From NCBI GenBank assembly GCA_005804885.1, contig SYOX01000246.1, positions 1-44,574 of the forward strand: DNA of 44,574 nt. Reading direction: 5' to 3'. Both the position numbers and the translations under genes were made by a program. Position 1 is the first letter of the stretch. Each line of letters starts with the position of its first letter. This DNA is from Pseudomonadota bacterium. GTDB taxonomy: Bacteria; Myxococcota_A; Bradymonadia; Bradymonadales; GCA-2716585. The notes beneath the pieces are model-generated. The model saw nothing but the letters and a program-made list of their open reading frames with translations, searched no databases and was not told the DNA's origin. Positions 1-8,305 of this stretch are shown here, piece after piece.

Positions 1-251
1 GCCCTGGCGGTCGCAGGCCCGCGCGCGGCCCATGTCGACACCTGGGGGGCGTGAAAATTCCAATCCACAGGCCCACTTCGACACGGTGATCCGGCCTTGC
101 GGTTCTCTGGCGCCCGTGCGCTGGCCTGCGACCGACAGGGCGCAGCCCACCCCGGGCTTCTAGCCCCACCCGACGAGCCCGTCCCCGCAGGGGGCGGTGC
201 GAGGAGCGTGGGGCGCTCGTGGAGCGTGGGGCGCTCGTCGAGCGTGGGGCG
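1..251. repeat. Dispersed inverted-repeat element, copy 1 (left end outside the window)
   Basis: This stretch matches 12451-12661 over most of its length, in the same orientation. It shares the core around 'CCAATCCACAGGCCCACTTC' and the right arm running through 'CTGGCCTGCGACCGACAGGG'. Only the tip of the left arm (from base 1) is in the window. The right arm is followed by two near-identical 18-bp units (216-233 and 234-251, ending GGAGCGTGGGGCG or CGAGCGTGGGGCG). No protein in it looks genuine; the reading frames through it are low-complexity Arg/Gly/Trp. It lies just upstream of a secreted-protein gene, as copy 2 does. Confidence 0.75.
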
Positions 252-328
252 GCGCAGCGGTTGTCTCAGGCCAGGGCACTCGGTACATTGAACGCAGAGC
301 CTCATGGTGGACAGAGAGCGGGGATCTT

Positions 329-2236
329 ATGCGCACAGCCTGGGCATTGTTGATCGGGTCAGTCGCGCTCCTGGCGACGAGCGGGGCCTGGGCCTTGCCC
401 CAGACGACCTCGGCGGTGGGCAGCGATCGGGACGCGACCTTGACGTTGACGACGTGGGACAAGGTCATCATCGGCGACACGCGCAGCCGCTGCGCGCTGC
501 GGCTGGTGGTCGGGTCCGCGGAGATAGCCTTCACGGACGGCGATACGATCCAGGTCAAGGTCTACGAGGACGACGTCCTGGGCGACGACGTGATCTGGCA
601 GCAGGAGATCGTGGTCAGCGGCGCCGAGGTCCGCGCTGGGCGCCTGGATCGCACCTTTGACTGCTCGTCGAACTTCGGCGCCGATCAGATCGGGCAGATC
701 GAGATCTTCGGCGAGGCGACGATCGTCAAGGACGAATGCGGCTTTTTGTGCACCTATGAGGCGCCGCAGACGGGGTTGATCGCTCTGGAGGAGATCGCCG
801 ACGACGCCAGCGAGCCGGACGACACCCTGCAGGCGGCCACGGAGATCGACGAGGGCGAGCGCGCCGGGCTGGTGTCGGCCGATGAGGACTGGCTGGAGTT
901 GTCCTTCAACCTCGGGGCGGTGGATCTGAGGTTGCTCGTGGCGCACCTGCCGGCCTTCGGGCGTCTGGACGTGACGCTCCTTGACGCCGCCCAGCGGCGG
1001 GTGGCCGACGCGGCGGACGTCGACGGCGGCGCGCTGCTGACGGCCTCCTCGCTGGCGCCTGGGCGCTACTTCGTCAAGATCGCGCCAAGATCGCGCGGCG
1101 ACTTCAATTTTTACGACACGGACCTGCTCGTCGACCTGGCAAGCGACGCCTGCACGCCGGGCGACGAGGAGACGCTGCCCTGCGGCGACTGCGGCTCCAC
1201 CCGCCGGCTCTGCAACAACGGCGGTCGCTGGGAGCCCTTCGACAGCTGCGCCGGTGAGGGCGAGTGCACGCCGGGCGACGAGCGGGTGACGGTCTGCGGC
1301 GACTGCGGCAGCGCGCCGGAGGTCTGCGGCCTGGGGTGCGCCTGGGAGAGCGCGGGGCAGTGCACCGGCGAGGGCGAGTGCAGCCGGGGGGAGACGGACA
1401 GGCTCCCGTGTCGGGACGGTTTTGAGTTCAGGATCTGCGACAATGCCTGCCAATGGGGGGAGTTTGGGGCTTGTGTCGGCGAGGAGTGCGGTGAGGGGGA
1501 GGTGAGGGACTGCTATGAGGGGGAGGAGGGGAGCGAGGGGCGCGGGGTGTGCCACGGCGGCCGGCAGGTCTGCGATCAGGGTCGCTTCGGGGCGTGCGTC
1601 GGGCAGGTGGTCCCCTTCACCGAGCGCTGCGGCGACGGGCAGGACAACGACTGCGACGGCGACGCCGATGAGGACGACGGCGACTGCGCCGATCAGGGCG
1701 CTGGCGTCGGCAGCGCCTGCCGCCTGTCGAGCGAGTGCCAGGGAGAGCTGGTCTGCCTGATCAACCAGTTCACCAACGGCTACTGCAGCCTGGAGGGTTG
1801 CGCGTCCGACGGCGACTGCGGCCCCCAGGGGGTCTGCGGCGAGGCCTTCGGCCAGCGCCTCTGCCTGCACGCCTGCCAGAGTGACGCCAACTGCCGCACC
1901 AGCTACCTGTGCGCCGAGGTCGGCGCCGCCTCCGACGCCTGCCTGCCCCGCTGCACCGACGACGAGGGCTGCCCGGACCCCGCCAACCCCTTCTGCGACC
2001 TCGCCCGCGGCCTGTGCGCCGACACCCCGACCGAGCCTGCCGAGCCCGAGGGCGCGCCCGAAGGAGGGCCCGAAGGAGAGCCCGAGGGCCAGCCCGAGCC
2101 GGACCCCGGCTTCGTCAACGCCCCGCCGCCCGCCGATGAGGGGTGCGCCGCCCTCGACGCCCCCCTCGGCGGCGCCGCGCCCGCCCTGCTGGCCGTCCTG
2201 CTCGGGCTGGCCCTGATCCGGCGTCGACGGCCCTGA
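329..2236 (+). CDS. Secreted cysteine-rich PPC-domain protein with MYXO-CTERM tail
   Basis: Predicted 635-residue exported surface protein. The ATG at 329 is chosen because it gives a clean signal peptide (MRTAWALLIGSVALLATSGAWA); the frame upstream runs through repeat DNA. Residues of about 190-300 (ASEPDDTLQAATEI ... GRYFVKI) resemble a bacterial pre-peptidase C-terminal (PPC) domain. A series of Cys-rich modules of about 45 residues follows (CTPGDE..PCGDCGS..W), then a MopE-like CGDGQDNDCDGDADEDDGDC motif and more Cys-rich repeats. A Glu/Pro/Gly linker precedes a tail with Cys, a hydrophobic helix and RRRR, which is the MYXO-CTERM sorting pattern. No catalytic motif is visible. It probably sits on the cell surface, but its function is unknown. 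Confidence 0.85.
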   Translation: MRTAWALLIGSVALLATSGAWALPQTTSAVGSDRDATLTLTTWDKVIIGDTRSRCALRLVVGSAEIAFTDGDTIQVKVYEDDVLGDDVIWQQEIVVSGAEVRAGRLDRTFDCSSNFGADQIGQIEIFGEATIVKDECGFLCTYEAPQTGLIALEEIADDASEPDDTLQAATEIDEGERAGLVSADEDWLELSFNLGAVDLRLLVAHLPAFGRLDVTLLDAAQRRVADAADVDGGALLTASSLAPGRYFVKIAPRSRGDFNFYDTDLLVDLASDACTPGDEETLPCGDCGSTRRLCNNGGRWEPFDSCAGEGECTPGDERVTVCGDCGSAPEVCGLGCAWESAGQCTGEGECSRGETDRLPCRDGFEFRICDNACQWGEFGACVGEECGEGEVRDCYEGEEGSEGRGVCHGGRQVCDQGRFGACVGQVVPFTERCGDGQDNDCDGDADEDDGDCADQGAGVGSACRLSSECQGELVCLINQFTNGYCSLEGCASDGDCGPQGVCGEAFGQRLCLHACQSDANCRTSYLCAEVGAASDACLPRCTDDEGCPDPANPFCDLARGLCADTPTEPAEPEGAPEGGPEGEPEGQPEPDPGFVNAPPPADEGCAALDAPLGGAAPALLAVLLGLALIRRRRP

Positions 2237-2305
2237 GGCTATCGACGGGATCGCGGGCCGTGTGGTAGAACCCGAGCACCTGGATCGAGGACGAGCGCCC
2301 GCACC

Positions 2306-3160
2306 ATGCCACTGACCGACCCCGAAAAGCGCGCGCTTCGGCAGACCGCCCGCCGCGTCCGCGACCGCATCATCGACGTCGTCTTCGAGTCAGGCAGCGG
2401 ACACGTCGGCGCGGCCTTGAGCCAGGCCGACATCCTCGTCGCGCTCTACTTCCGCGCGCTGAACCTGCACCCCACGGACCCGCTCTGGCCCGCTCGCGAC
2501 CGCTTCGTGCTCTCCAAGGGCCACGGCGGCCTGGGGCTGGTCGCGGTCCTGGCCGAGCGCGGGCTCTTGCCGGCGCAAGACCTGCGGCGCTTCGGGGAGA
2601 CGGGCTACCGCCTCGGGATGCACATGGACTGGACGAAGGTCCCGGGCGTCGAGGTGTCCACGGGCTCCCTCGGCCACGGCCTGGGCGTGTCGGTGGGCAT
2701 GGCGCTCGGGGCAAGGCTCCAGGGCTTGCCCTGGTGGACCTTCTGCCTGTTGAGCGACGGCGAGCTCTACGAGGGCTCGACCTGGGAGGCGGCGATCTCG
2801 GCGGCCGGCTTCGGCCTCGACAGGCTCGTCGCGATCGTCGACCGCAACCGCCTGACCATGGACGGCTTCACCGAGGTGCAGATGCCCCTTGAGCCCATCG
2901 AGGCGCGCTGGGCCGCCTTCGGCTGGCGCACCCTGCGCGTCGACGGCCACGACCTCGACGCCCTCTGCGACGCTCTCGACCAGGTCCGCGAGGCCGCCGG
3001 CCCGGCGGTGATCATCGCCGACACCACCAAGGGCCGCGGCGTCGACTTCATGGAGGACGAGGCGAAGTGGCACTACGGCGCCCTCGACACCGCCATGGCC
3101 GCACGCGCAAGGGCCTCCATCGCCGCGACCGTCGCGGACCTGGAGGGCGGCAATGTCTGA
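2306..3160 (+). CDS. Transketolase, N-terminal (TPP pyrophosphate-binding) subunit
   Basis: A 284-residue protein matching the first half of transketolase. It has SGHVG (32-36), KGHG (71-74), STGSLGHGL (118-126) and the TPP/Mg signature SDGELYEGSTWEAA (from 150) followed by VDRN (178-181). The catalytic partner half is encoded by the next gene, which overlaps it by 8 bp, so the two should form a split transketolase that transfers C2 ketol units. Split forms occur both in central metabolism and in secondary-metabolite clusters. The coupling to an SCP2-like protein and an aminotransferase downstream favours a dedicated pathway here. The start has only a weak ribosome binding site, but the N-terminus fits the family. 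Confidence 0.93.
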   Translation: MPLTDPEKRALRQTARRVRDRIIDVVFESGSGHVGAALSQADILVALYFRALNLHPTDPLWPARDRFVLSKGHGGLGLVAVLAERGLLPAQDLRRFGETGYRLGMHMDWTKVPGVEVSTGSLGHGLGVSVGMALGARLQGLPWWTFCLLSDGELYEGSTWEAAISAAGFGLDRLVAIVDRNRLTMDGFTEVQMPLEPIEARWAAFGWRTLRVDGHDLDALCDALDQVREAAGPAVIIADTTKGRGVDFMEDEAKWHYGALDTAMAARARASIAATVADLEGGNV

Positions 3161-4169
3161 TAAAATCCAAGGGTTTACCTGGACCGGCGCCGACGAGAAC
3201 CTGATCACCTACAACGCCATCTACGGGGACGTGCTGGTGGAGCTGGGCCGCAAGGACCCCCGGATCGTGGCGCTGACGGCGGACCTGGGCAACTCGACCC
3301 GGATCGGGCGCTTCAAGGAGGCCTTCCCCGAGCGCTTCTTCAACGTCGGGATCGCCGAGCAGAACATGATCGCCGTGGCCGCCGGCCTCGCCGCCACGGG
3401 GCTGATCCCGGTGGTGTCGAGCTACGCCACCTTCGCGATCCTGCGCGCGGCCGAGTTCGTCAGGACCGACCTGGCCTACAACCGCCGCAACGTCAAGATC
3501 ATCGGCGAGCTCGCCGGCGTCTCCTTCGGCCAGGGCGGCCCCACCCACCACGCCATCGAGGACGTCGCCTTCATGAGGGCGGTGCCCGGCATGGTCGTCA
3601 TCGCCCCCTGCGACGGCTTCGAAACCGCCCGCGCCCTGGAGGCCGCGCTGGCCTGGGAGGGGCCAGTCTACCTGCGCATCGGCCGGAGCATGGAGCCGCT
3701 CGTCCACAAGGCGCGCGACCTCGACTTCGAGATCGGCCGCGCCGCCGAGCTGCGCCAGGGCAGCGACGTGACCGTCATCGCCTGCGGCGTCGCCGTCTAC
3801 CACGCCCTCTCCGCCGCCGAGCGCGCCGCCCACCAGGGCCTCAGCGTCCGCGTCCTGAACATGCACACCCTCAAGCCGCTCGACGTCGAGGCCGTCCGCC
3901 GCGCCATCAACGACACGCGCCGGATCGTCACCGCCGAGGATCACAGCGTCATCGGCGGGCTCGGCAGCGCCGTCGCCGAGGTCATCGCCGACTCCGGCCG
4001 CGCCTGCGCCCTGCGCCGCCTCGGCCACCAGGACCGCTTCTCGCCCATGGGCGTCCCCGAGGACCTCGTCCACCTCGCCGGCTTCGACGACGACGGCATC
4101 CTGGCCGCCATCGCCGCCCTGGCCCGCGTCCCCGTCGACGAGGACGAGGACTGGGAGGACGACCCGTGA
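3153..4169 (+). CDS. Transketolase, C-terminal (pyrimidine-binding) subunit
   Basis: A 338-residue partner of the preceding gene, with the transketolase pyrimidine-binding and C-terminal domains. VGIAEQNM (65-72) carries the conserved Glu (E69) that activates thiamine diphosphate. GGPTHHAIEDVAFMRAVPGM and the later VLNMHTLKPLD and EDHSVIGGLG segments are typical of transketolase and DXS-like enzymes. A good ribosome binding site (GGAGG) lies inside the end of the previous gene, and its own end overlaps the next start (GTGA). The two halves are therefore translationally coupled and should act together as a heteromer. A DXS-like or other C2-transfer specificity cannot be excluded from sequence alone. 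Confidence 0.93.
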   Translation: MSDKIQGFTWTGADENLITYNAIYGDVLVELGRKDPRIVALTADLGNSTRIGRFKEAFPERFFNVGIAEQNMIAVAAGLAATGLIPVVSSYATFAILRAAEFVRTDLAYNRRNVKIIGELAGVSFGQGGPTHHAIEDVAFMRAVPGMVVIAPCDGFETARALEAALAWEGPVYLRIGRSMEPLVHKARDLDFEIGRAAELRQGSDVTVIACGVAVYHALSAAERAAHQGLSVRVLNMHTLKPLDVEAVRRAINDTRRIVTAEDHSVIGGLGSAVAEVIADSGRACALRRLGHQDRFSPMGVPEDLVHLAGFDDDGILAAIAALARVPVDEDEDWEDDP

Positions 4170-4972
4170 GCCTCGCCGATGACCCCCTCTCCCCCGACGA
4201 GCGCGAGGCGCTGCGCGCCCTGATCTTCACCCGCTCGCTCCTGCCGCTGCTGGAGGTCGTCATGGACGACCGGCCCGCGATGGCCGCGCGCTTCGCCCGC
4301 ACCCGCGCCGCCGTCCAGTTCCGCCTCGACGGCGCCGACGAGCCTTGCGTCCACCTCGACTTCAACAGGGGCGCCCTCAGGGTGGTCCAGGGCCGGCACG
4401 CCTCCCCCGATCTCGACTTTGTCTTTGACAACCTGCCGAACTTCAACGGCTTTTTCGCGGGCAAGGCCGTCAGGCCGAAGATCCGGGGGTTGGCCCGCCA
4501 CCCGCTGCTGCTGTGGCGCACCTCGGCGCTGCTCGGGGCGCTGCGCATCCTGACGCCCGAGGCCCGCGTCGAGTCGCCCGAAGACCGCGCGCTCTACGTC
4601 AAGCTGGTGCTGCGCATGATCACGCGCGCGATGAGCCTGCTGCACCGCGGCGGCCACCCTGGCATGCGGCAGCTGGCCGCCGACAGCCCCGATCGCGTCT
4701 ACCAGTGGACAGTCGTTGAGTCCGGCGAAGGGGTGTTCTTGCGGATGCACGCGGGGAGGGTGCGGGCAGGGCGAGGGGTGTATGGGCGGCGGCGTCCCTT
4801 CGTGAGCACGACCTTCCCGACGGTCGACGCCGCCTTCCGGGTCTTCACCACCACGGGCAGCCAGATGGAGGCCGTCGTACGCGGTGACGTCGTCCCCGAG
4901 GGCTCCCCTGAGTACTCCCGCAAGATCAGCCTCATGATGCAGCAGATCGACGCTCTGCTGACCGGTGAGTGA
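4166..4972 (+). CDS. SCP2-like sterol/lipid carrier-type protein
   Basis: A 268-residue soluble protein starting at a GTG that overlaps the previous stop by 4 bp, with GGGAGGAC upstream. Residues of about 45-125 follow the SCP2 pattern: a strand-rich stretch (VQFRLDG..VHLDFNRGALRVVQG), then PDLDFVFDNLPNFNGFFAGKAVRPKIRG and a Leu-rich helix. SCP2 folds bind lipids or fatty-acyl/sterol ligands in a hydrophobic tunnel. The C-terminal third (about 185-268) is not recognised. Its place between the transketolase halves and an aminotransferase suggests that the operon acts on a hydrophobic substrate. The family call is by pattern only. Confidence 0.6.
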   Translation: MSLADDPLSPDEREALRALIFTRSLLPLLEVVMDDRPAMAARFARTRAAVQFRLDGADEPCVHLDFNRGALRVVQGRHASPDLDFVFDNLPNFNGFFAGKAVRPKIRGLARHPLLLWRTSALLGALRILTPEARVESPEDRALYVKLVLRMITRAMSLLHRGGHPGMRQLAADSPDRVYQWTVVESGEGVFLRMHAGRVRAGRGVYGRRRPFVSTTFPTVDAAFRVFTTTGSQMEAVVRGDVVPEGSPEYSRKISLMMQQIDALLTGE

Positions 4973-5891
4973 CGTGACCCCCAGAGCGCTGATGGGTTTG
5001 AGGGACCGAGGTCGTCGAGGCCGAGAGCGACGCCGTCGGCAAGATCGAGGCCAAGGAGGAGAGCGCAGGCGGGCCTTTGGCCCGTCGAGCATCGACGACG
5101 ACGGCATCGGCGCTGTCGGACCGACGACCGACGGGAGTCAAACCCATCAGCGCTCTAGGCTCCACCCCGCCATCGCGCCCCTGGCGACGATCTTCTACCT
5201 CGCCCACGCCGCCGAGCTGCTCACCGCCTTCCCGGCCGCCAACCTCCTGTGGTCGTGCAATGTCGGCGCCGCCGCGATCTGCGTCGGGATGTGGCTCCGA
5301 CGACCCGCGCCGCTGGCCGCCGGCTGCTTCCTCCTGCTCATCGGCAATGTCATCTGGCTGCTGGACCTCGCCGCCGGCGGCCAGCTCCTCTGGACCGCGC
5401 CGCTGACCCACGTCGGCCTCTTCGCCCTCGCCCTGGCCTCGATGCGCCGCCTCGGCCTCCCCGCAGGCACCTGGTGGCGCGCGCTGGCCCTGCTCGCCGC
5501 CGCCCTGGCCGCCGCCCGCGCCCTCGGCCCCCCCGATGAGAACGTCAACTTCGCCTTCAGCGTCCCCAAAGGCTGGTCCGCCTTCGGCCTCCCCCTCTCC
5601 GCCCTCCCCGCCCCCCTCTCCCCCTGGGCCCACTCCCAACCCCTCTTCCTCACCTACATCGGCCTCGTCTTCACCCTCACCGCCGCACTCCAACAACGCC
5701 TCCTCCCTCGCCTCGGCTTCCTACCTCCACCCTCCCCACCCCCCAACCGCCCCACCCCGCCAAACCCGACCTCCAGCGTCCCGGCGCCCCGCCCCTCGCC
5801 CTCACCCACCACCTCACCCGCGCCCGATCCAGATCGCCCCCAGACCCCCAGAACAACACCCCTCGATCACCCCCCAGAGGACCCAAGATGA
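4965..5891 (+). CDS. Polytopic membrane protein, repeat-derived N-terminus
   Basis: A 308-residue reading frame from a GTG at 4965 that overlaps the previous stop by 8 bp. From about residue 65 (RLHPAIAPLATIFYLAHAAELL) it is a hydrophobic protein with about five to six predicted membrane segments, ending in a Pro-rich tail of about 60 residues. Codons of about 7-64 lie wholly inside a 174-bp inverted repeat (4983-5156) and are Arg-rich and low complexity. They look like an in-frame insertion rather than ancestral coding sequence, and the true start may be elsewhere. Its end overlaps the aminotransferase start (ATGA), so it belongs to the same operon. The membrane core is not a family I recognise. 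Confidence 0.65.
   Translation: MSDVTPRALMGLRDRGRRGRERRRRQDRGQGGERRRAFGPSSIDDDGIGAVGPTTDGSQTHQRSRLHPAIAPLATIFYLAHAAELLTAFPAANLLWSCNVGAAAICVGMWLRRPAPLAAGCFLLLIGNVIWLLDLAAGGQLLWTAPLTHVGLFALALASMRRLGLPAGTWWRALALLAAALAAARALGPPDENVNFAFSVPKGWSAFGLPLSALPAPLSPWAHSQPLFLTYIGLVFTLTAALQQRLLPRLGFLPPPSPPPNRPTPPNPTSSVPAPRPSPSPTTSPAPDPDRPQTPRTTPLDHPPEDPR
4983..5156. repeat. 174-bp inverted-repeat (long hairpin) element
   Basis: A perfect 19-bp inverted repeat, AGAGCGCTGATGGGTTTGA, lies at 4983-5001 with its reverse complement at 5138-5156. Imperfect pairing continues inward (GGTCGTCG, CCGAGAGCG/CGCTGTCGG) to a GGGCC-TTT-GGCCC hairpin at 5071-5083, almost exactly at the centre. This is the build of a MITE-like or long-hairpin element. 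It overlaps the first codons of the membrane protein. Confidence 0.8.
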
Positions 5892-7264
5892 CCGAGACAA
5901 ACGCCCGCAACCACCCCGCCGTCGAAAAATACGCCCAGCACGTCAACCCCGCCTTCGTCAAGCTCCTCGGCGTCTTCGGCTACGGCCGCGCCTTCACCAG
6001 GGGCCGCGACGTCTGGATCTGGGACCACGAGGACAACAAGTACCTCGACGCCCTCTCCAGCTTCGGCGCCGCAAACCTCGGCCACAACCACCCCCGCATC
6101 ATCGCCAGACTCCAACGCCTCCTCACCGAAGACGCCCTCAACTTCGTCCACGTCGGCCCCTCCATCCACCAGGGCGAGCTCGCCGCCCGGCTCGCCCGCG
6201 CCGCCGGCCCACCCCTCGAGATCGCCTCCATCTGCAACACCGGCGCCGAAGCCGTCGAGGCCGGCATGAAGATCGCCCGCGCCGCCACCGGCCGCTCCGC
6301 CTTCATCTCCTGCGAAGGCGGCTACCACGGCACCAGCCTCGGCACGCTCTCCATCATGGGCGAACGCCGCATGCGCAAACCCTTCGAACCCCTCCTGGCC
6401 GACTGCCTCCTCGTCCCCTTCGGCGACCTCCACTCCCTCGAAGCCGCCCTCAAACCCAAGCGCGCCGCCGCCTTCGTCGTCGACCCCGGACTCTGCGAAG
6501 CCGGGCTCATCACACCCCCAGAGGGCTACCTCGCCGAGGCACAGAGATTGTGCAGTAAATACGGCACTTTAATGGTGCTGGATGAGGTCCAGACCGGGAT
6601 GGGCCGCACCGGCTCGCTCTTCGCCTTCCAGGCCGAGGGCTTCACCCCCGACATCCTGGCCCTGGCCAAGTCACTCTCCGGCGGCATCGCGCCCATCGGG
6701 GCCACCCTGACCAGCGCGAAGATCCACCACAAGGCCTTCGGCTCCATGGACCAGTTCGACCTGCACTTCACCACCTTCGGCGGCAACGCCATGTCCTGCG
6801 CCGCCGCCCTGGAGACCCTCGACGTGCTCGAAGACGAAGGGCTCGTGACCAACAGCCGCGAGCTCGGCGCCCGCCTCCTGGCCGACCTGCGCGCCCGCCT
6901 CGACGGCCACCCCCTCGTGCGCGACGTCCGCGGCCGCGGCCTCTTCATCGCCATCGAGCTTGGCCCCACCGACGCCGGATGGATGAACCGCCTGGCCCCC
7001 TCCCTCGTCAGCGCCGTCTCCAAGGCCATGTTCGGCCAATGGGCCGCCGTCAAGCTCCTCGAGCGCGGCGTCATCTGCCAGCCCGCCACACAGCACTGGG
7101 ACGTCCTCAAGATCGTCCCTCCCCTGACCTTCACCCAGGAGCACGCCGACCTGCTCGTCAACGCCGTCTTCGACGTCCTGAGCGAATACCAGGGCGTCGC
7201 CCCCCTCATCAAGGACGTCACCGGCCGCGTCGGTCGACAGTTCCTCACCGGCTGGTCCTTCTGA
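5888..7264 (+). CDS. Class III PLP-dependent aminotransferase
   Basis: A 458-residue protein with the full class III (ornithine/4-aminobutyrate-type) fold. It has YLDALSSFGAANLGHNHPRI (52-71), CNTGAEAVEAGMKIAR (116-131), GGYHGTSLG (144-152), LDEVQTGMGRTG (231-242) and the PLP lysine K261 in LALAKSLSGG. It should transfer an amino group to a terminal aldehyde or ketone of an unidentified acceptor. The ATG overlaps the previous gene's stop (ATGA), making it the last gene of the five-gene operon. HpnO, which makes aminobacteriohopanetriol, belongs to this enzyme class, but no hopanoid gene is visible here, so that assignment would be speculation. Confidence 0.92.
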   Translation: MTETNARNHPAVEKYAQHVNPAFVKLLGVFGYGRAFTRGRDVWIWDHEDNKYLDALSSFGAANLGHNHPRIIARLQRLLTEDALNFVHVGPSIHQGELAARLARAAGPPLEIASICNTGAEAVEAGMKIARAATGRSAFISCEGGYHGTSLGTLSIMGERRMRKPFEPLLADCLLVPFGDLHSLEAALKPKRAAAFVVDPGLCEAGLITPPEGYLAEAQRLCSKYGTLMVLDEVQTGMGRTGSLFAFQAEGFTPDILALAKSLSGGIAPIGATLTSAKIHHKAFGSMDQFDLHFTTFGGNAMSCAAALETLDVLEDEGLVTNSRELGARLLADLRARLDGHPLVRDVRGRGLFIAIELGPTDAGWMNRLAPSLVSAVSKAMFGQWAAVKLLERGVICQPATQHWDVLKIVPPLTFTQEHADLLVNAVFDVLSEYQGVAPLIKDVTGRVGRQFLTGWSF

Positions 7265-7266
7265 AC

Positions 7267-7347
7267 CCCCCGCGCCCCTGATACGGAACCACGCCGAAGT
7301 CCGCAGCCTCGCCCATGCCAAAGGCGCGGATCCCCCGCGCCCCTGAT
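7267..7347. repeat. Short repeats in a convergent intergenic gap
   Basis: CCCCCGCGCCCCTGAT occurs twice as an exact 16-bp direct repeat (7267-7282 and 7332-7347). The first copy runs into TGATACGGAACCACG (7279-7293). That sequence's 13-bp core, ATACGGAACCACG, recurs as both arms of the hairpin at 35722-35802. The gap separates the aminotransferase from the converging hydroxylase gene. Confidence 0.6.
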
Positions 7348-7356
7348 CTGCGCGCC

Positions 7357-8289
7357 TCAACCCTCAGTCTGCCCTCGGTCGGGGGCCGGCGCAGAGGCCT
7401 GCACGCGGGGCAGGCGCGCCCAGCGGAAGGGCGCGGCGAGCTGGCCGAGGTAGTCGGCGGGGAAGTCGGGCATGCCCCCGATGCCAAGATCCTCGGGCGG
7501 GCGCCGATCGGGCGGCAACATCCGGGTGCCGAAGATCACGTCCCACAGGATGAGCAGCGATCCGTAGTTGTGGTTGCCCTCGGCCATGTCGGGCGAGTGG
7601 TGCCAGCGGTGCAGCTCGCCCTGGCAGATGAGCCAGTTCAGCGGGCCGAGGCGCACGTCGACGTTGGCGTGCTGCAAGGGACCGTGGGAGGTGGTGAAGA
7701 CCAGATAGAGCGCCACGACAGGCTCGGGGCAGCCCAGCAGCCAGAGCGCCGGCATGGAGGACGCCCACGTCACCACGGCGTCAAAGGGGTGGAAGCGCCC
7801 GGAGTTGAGCCAGTAGAGCCGCGGCGCGCTGTGGTGGATCGCGTGCAGCCGCCACAAGGGCTCGATGGTGTGCATCCACCGATGGGTCCAGTACTGCACC
7901 AGCTCCGTGATCAGGATCGCCAGCGCCAGCTGCGCCAGCCACGGCAGCCCCGTCGGCCAGAGCCCCATCCCCACCCACGCGGTGATGGACGCGCTCGCGG
8001 CCGTGAGCGCCCCAAGCAGCAGGAGCCGCAACCCCTCCGGGATCAACACCATCGAGACCGTCGCGTGCACGCCGTCGGTCCAGAAGTCCCCGTGAGAGCG
8101 ACCCCACTGGGCGCTGTAGGGCAGCAGCCGCTCCAGCGCCACGATCACGCACAGCGCCATCGCGCTGACGATCGGCACGACCACCTCGGCGCCCAGGCCG
8201 CTGTCCAGCAGCGCCACCGCGCCGACGACGCTGCCGCCGACGACGAGCGGGTAGGTGATCCAGGGGGCGAGCTTGAGCATGGCCTTCAT
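7357..8289 (-). CDS. Fatty acid hydroxylase / sterol desaturase superfamily membrane di-iron enzyme
   Basis: A 310-residue integral membrane protein with the histidine boxes of the superfamily: HRWMH (136-140), HAIHH (149-153), HRWHH (227-231), plus H207 and NHNYGS (240-245). These should ligate a di-iron centre that hydroxylates or desaturates a lipid or sterol chain. Four or more membrane helices surround the boxes. The ATG at 8289 is chosen over the longer frame because the extra N-terminus overlaps the radical SAM gene and is low complexity. It follows that gene by 16 bp, so the two are probably cotranscribed. The substrate is unknown. Confidence 0.9.
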   Translation of the reverse strand: MKAMLKLAPWITYPLVVGGSVVGAVALLDSGLGAEVVVPIVSAMALCVIVALERLLPYSAQWGRSHGDFWTDGVHATVSMVLIPEGLRLLLLGALTAASASITAWVGMGLWPTGLPWLAQLALAILITELVQYWTHRWMHTIEPLWRLHAIHHSAPRLYWLNSGRFHPFDAVVTWASSMPALWLLGCPEPVVALYLVFTTSHGPLQHANVDVRLGPLNWLICQGELHRWHHSPDMAEGNHNYGSLLILWDVIFGTRMLPPDRRPPEDLGIGGMPDFPADYLGQLAAPFRWARLPRVQASAPAPDRGQTEG

Positions 8290-8305
8290 CGCAAGGGAGC
8301 CCCGA

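Noticed and set aside
359..1870. A 503-residue open frame on the minus strand opposite the first secreted protein
   Set aside because: It is Ala/Val/Leu-rich shadow coding of the GC-rich plus-strand gene, which has a signal peptide, conserved Cys modules and a sorting tail.
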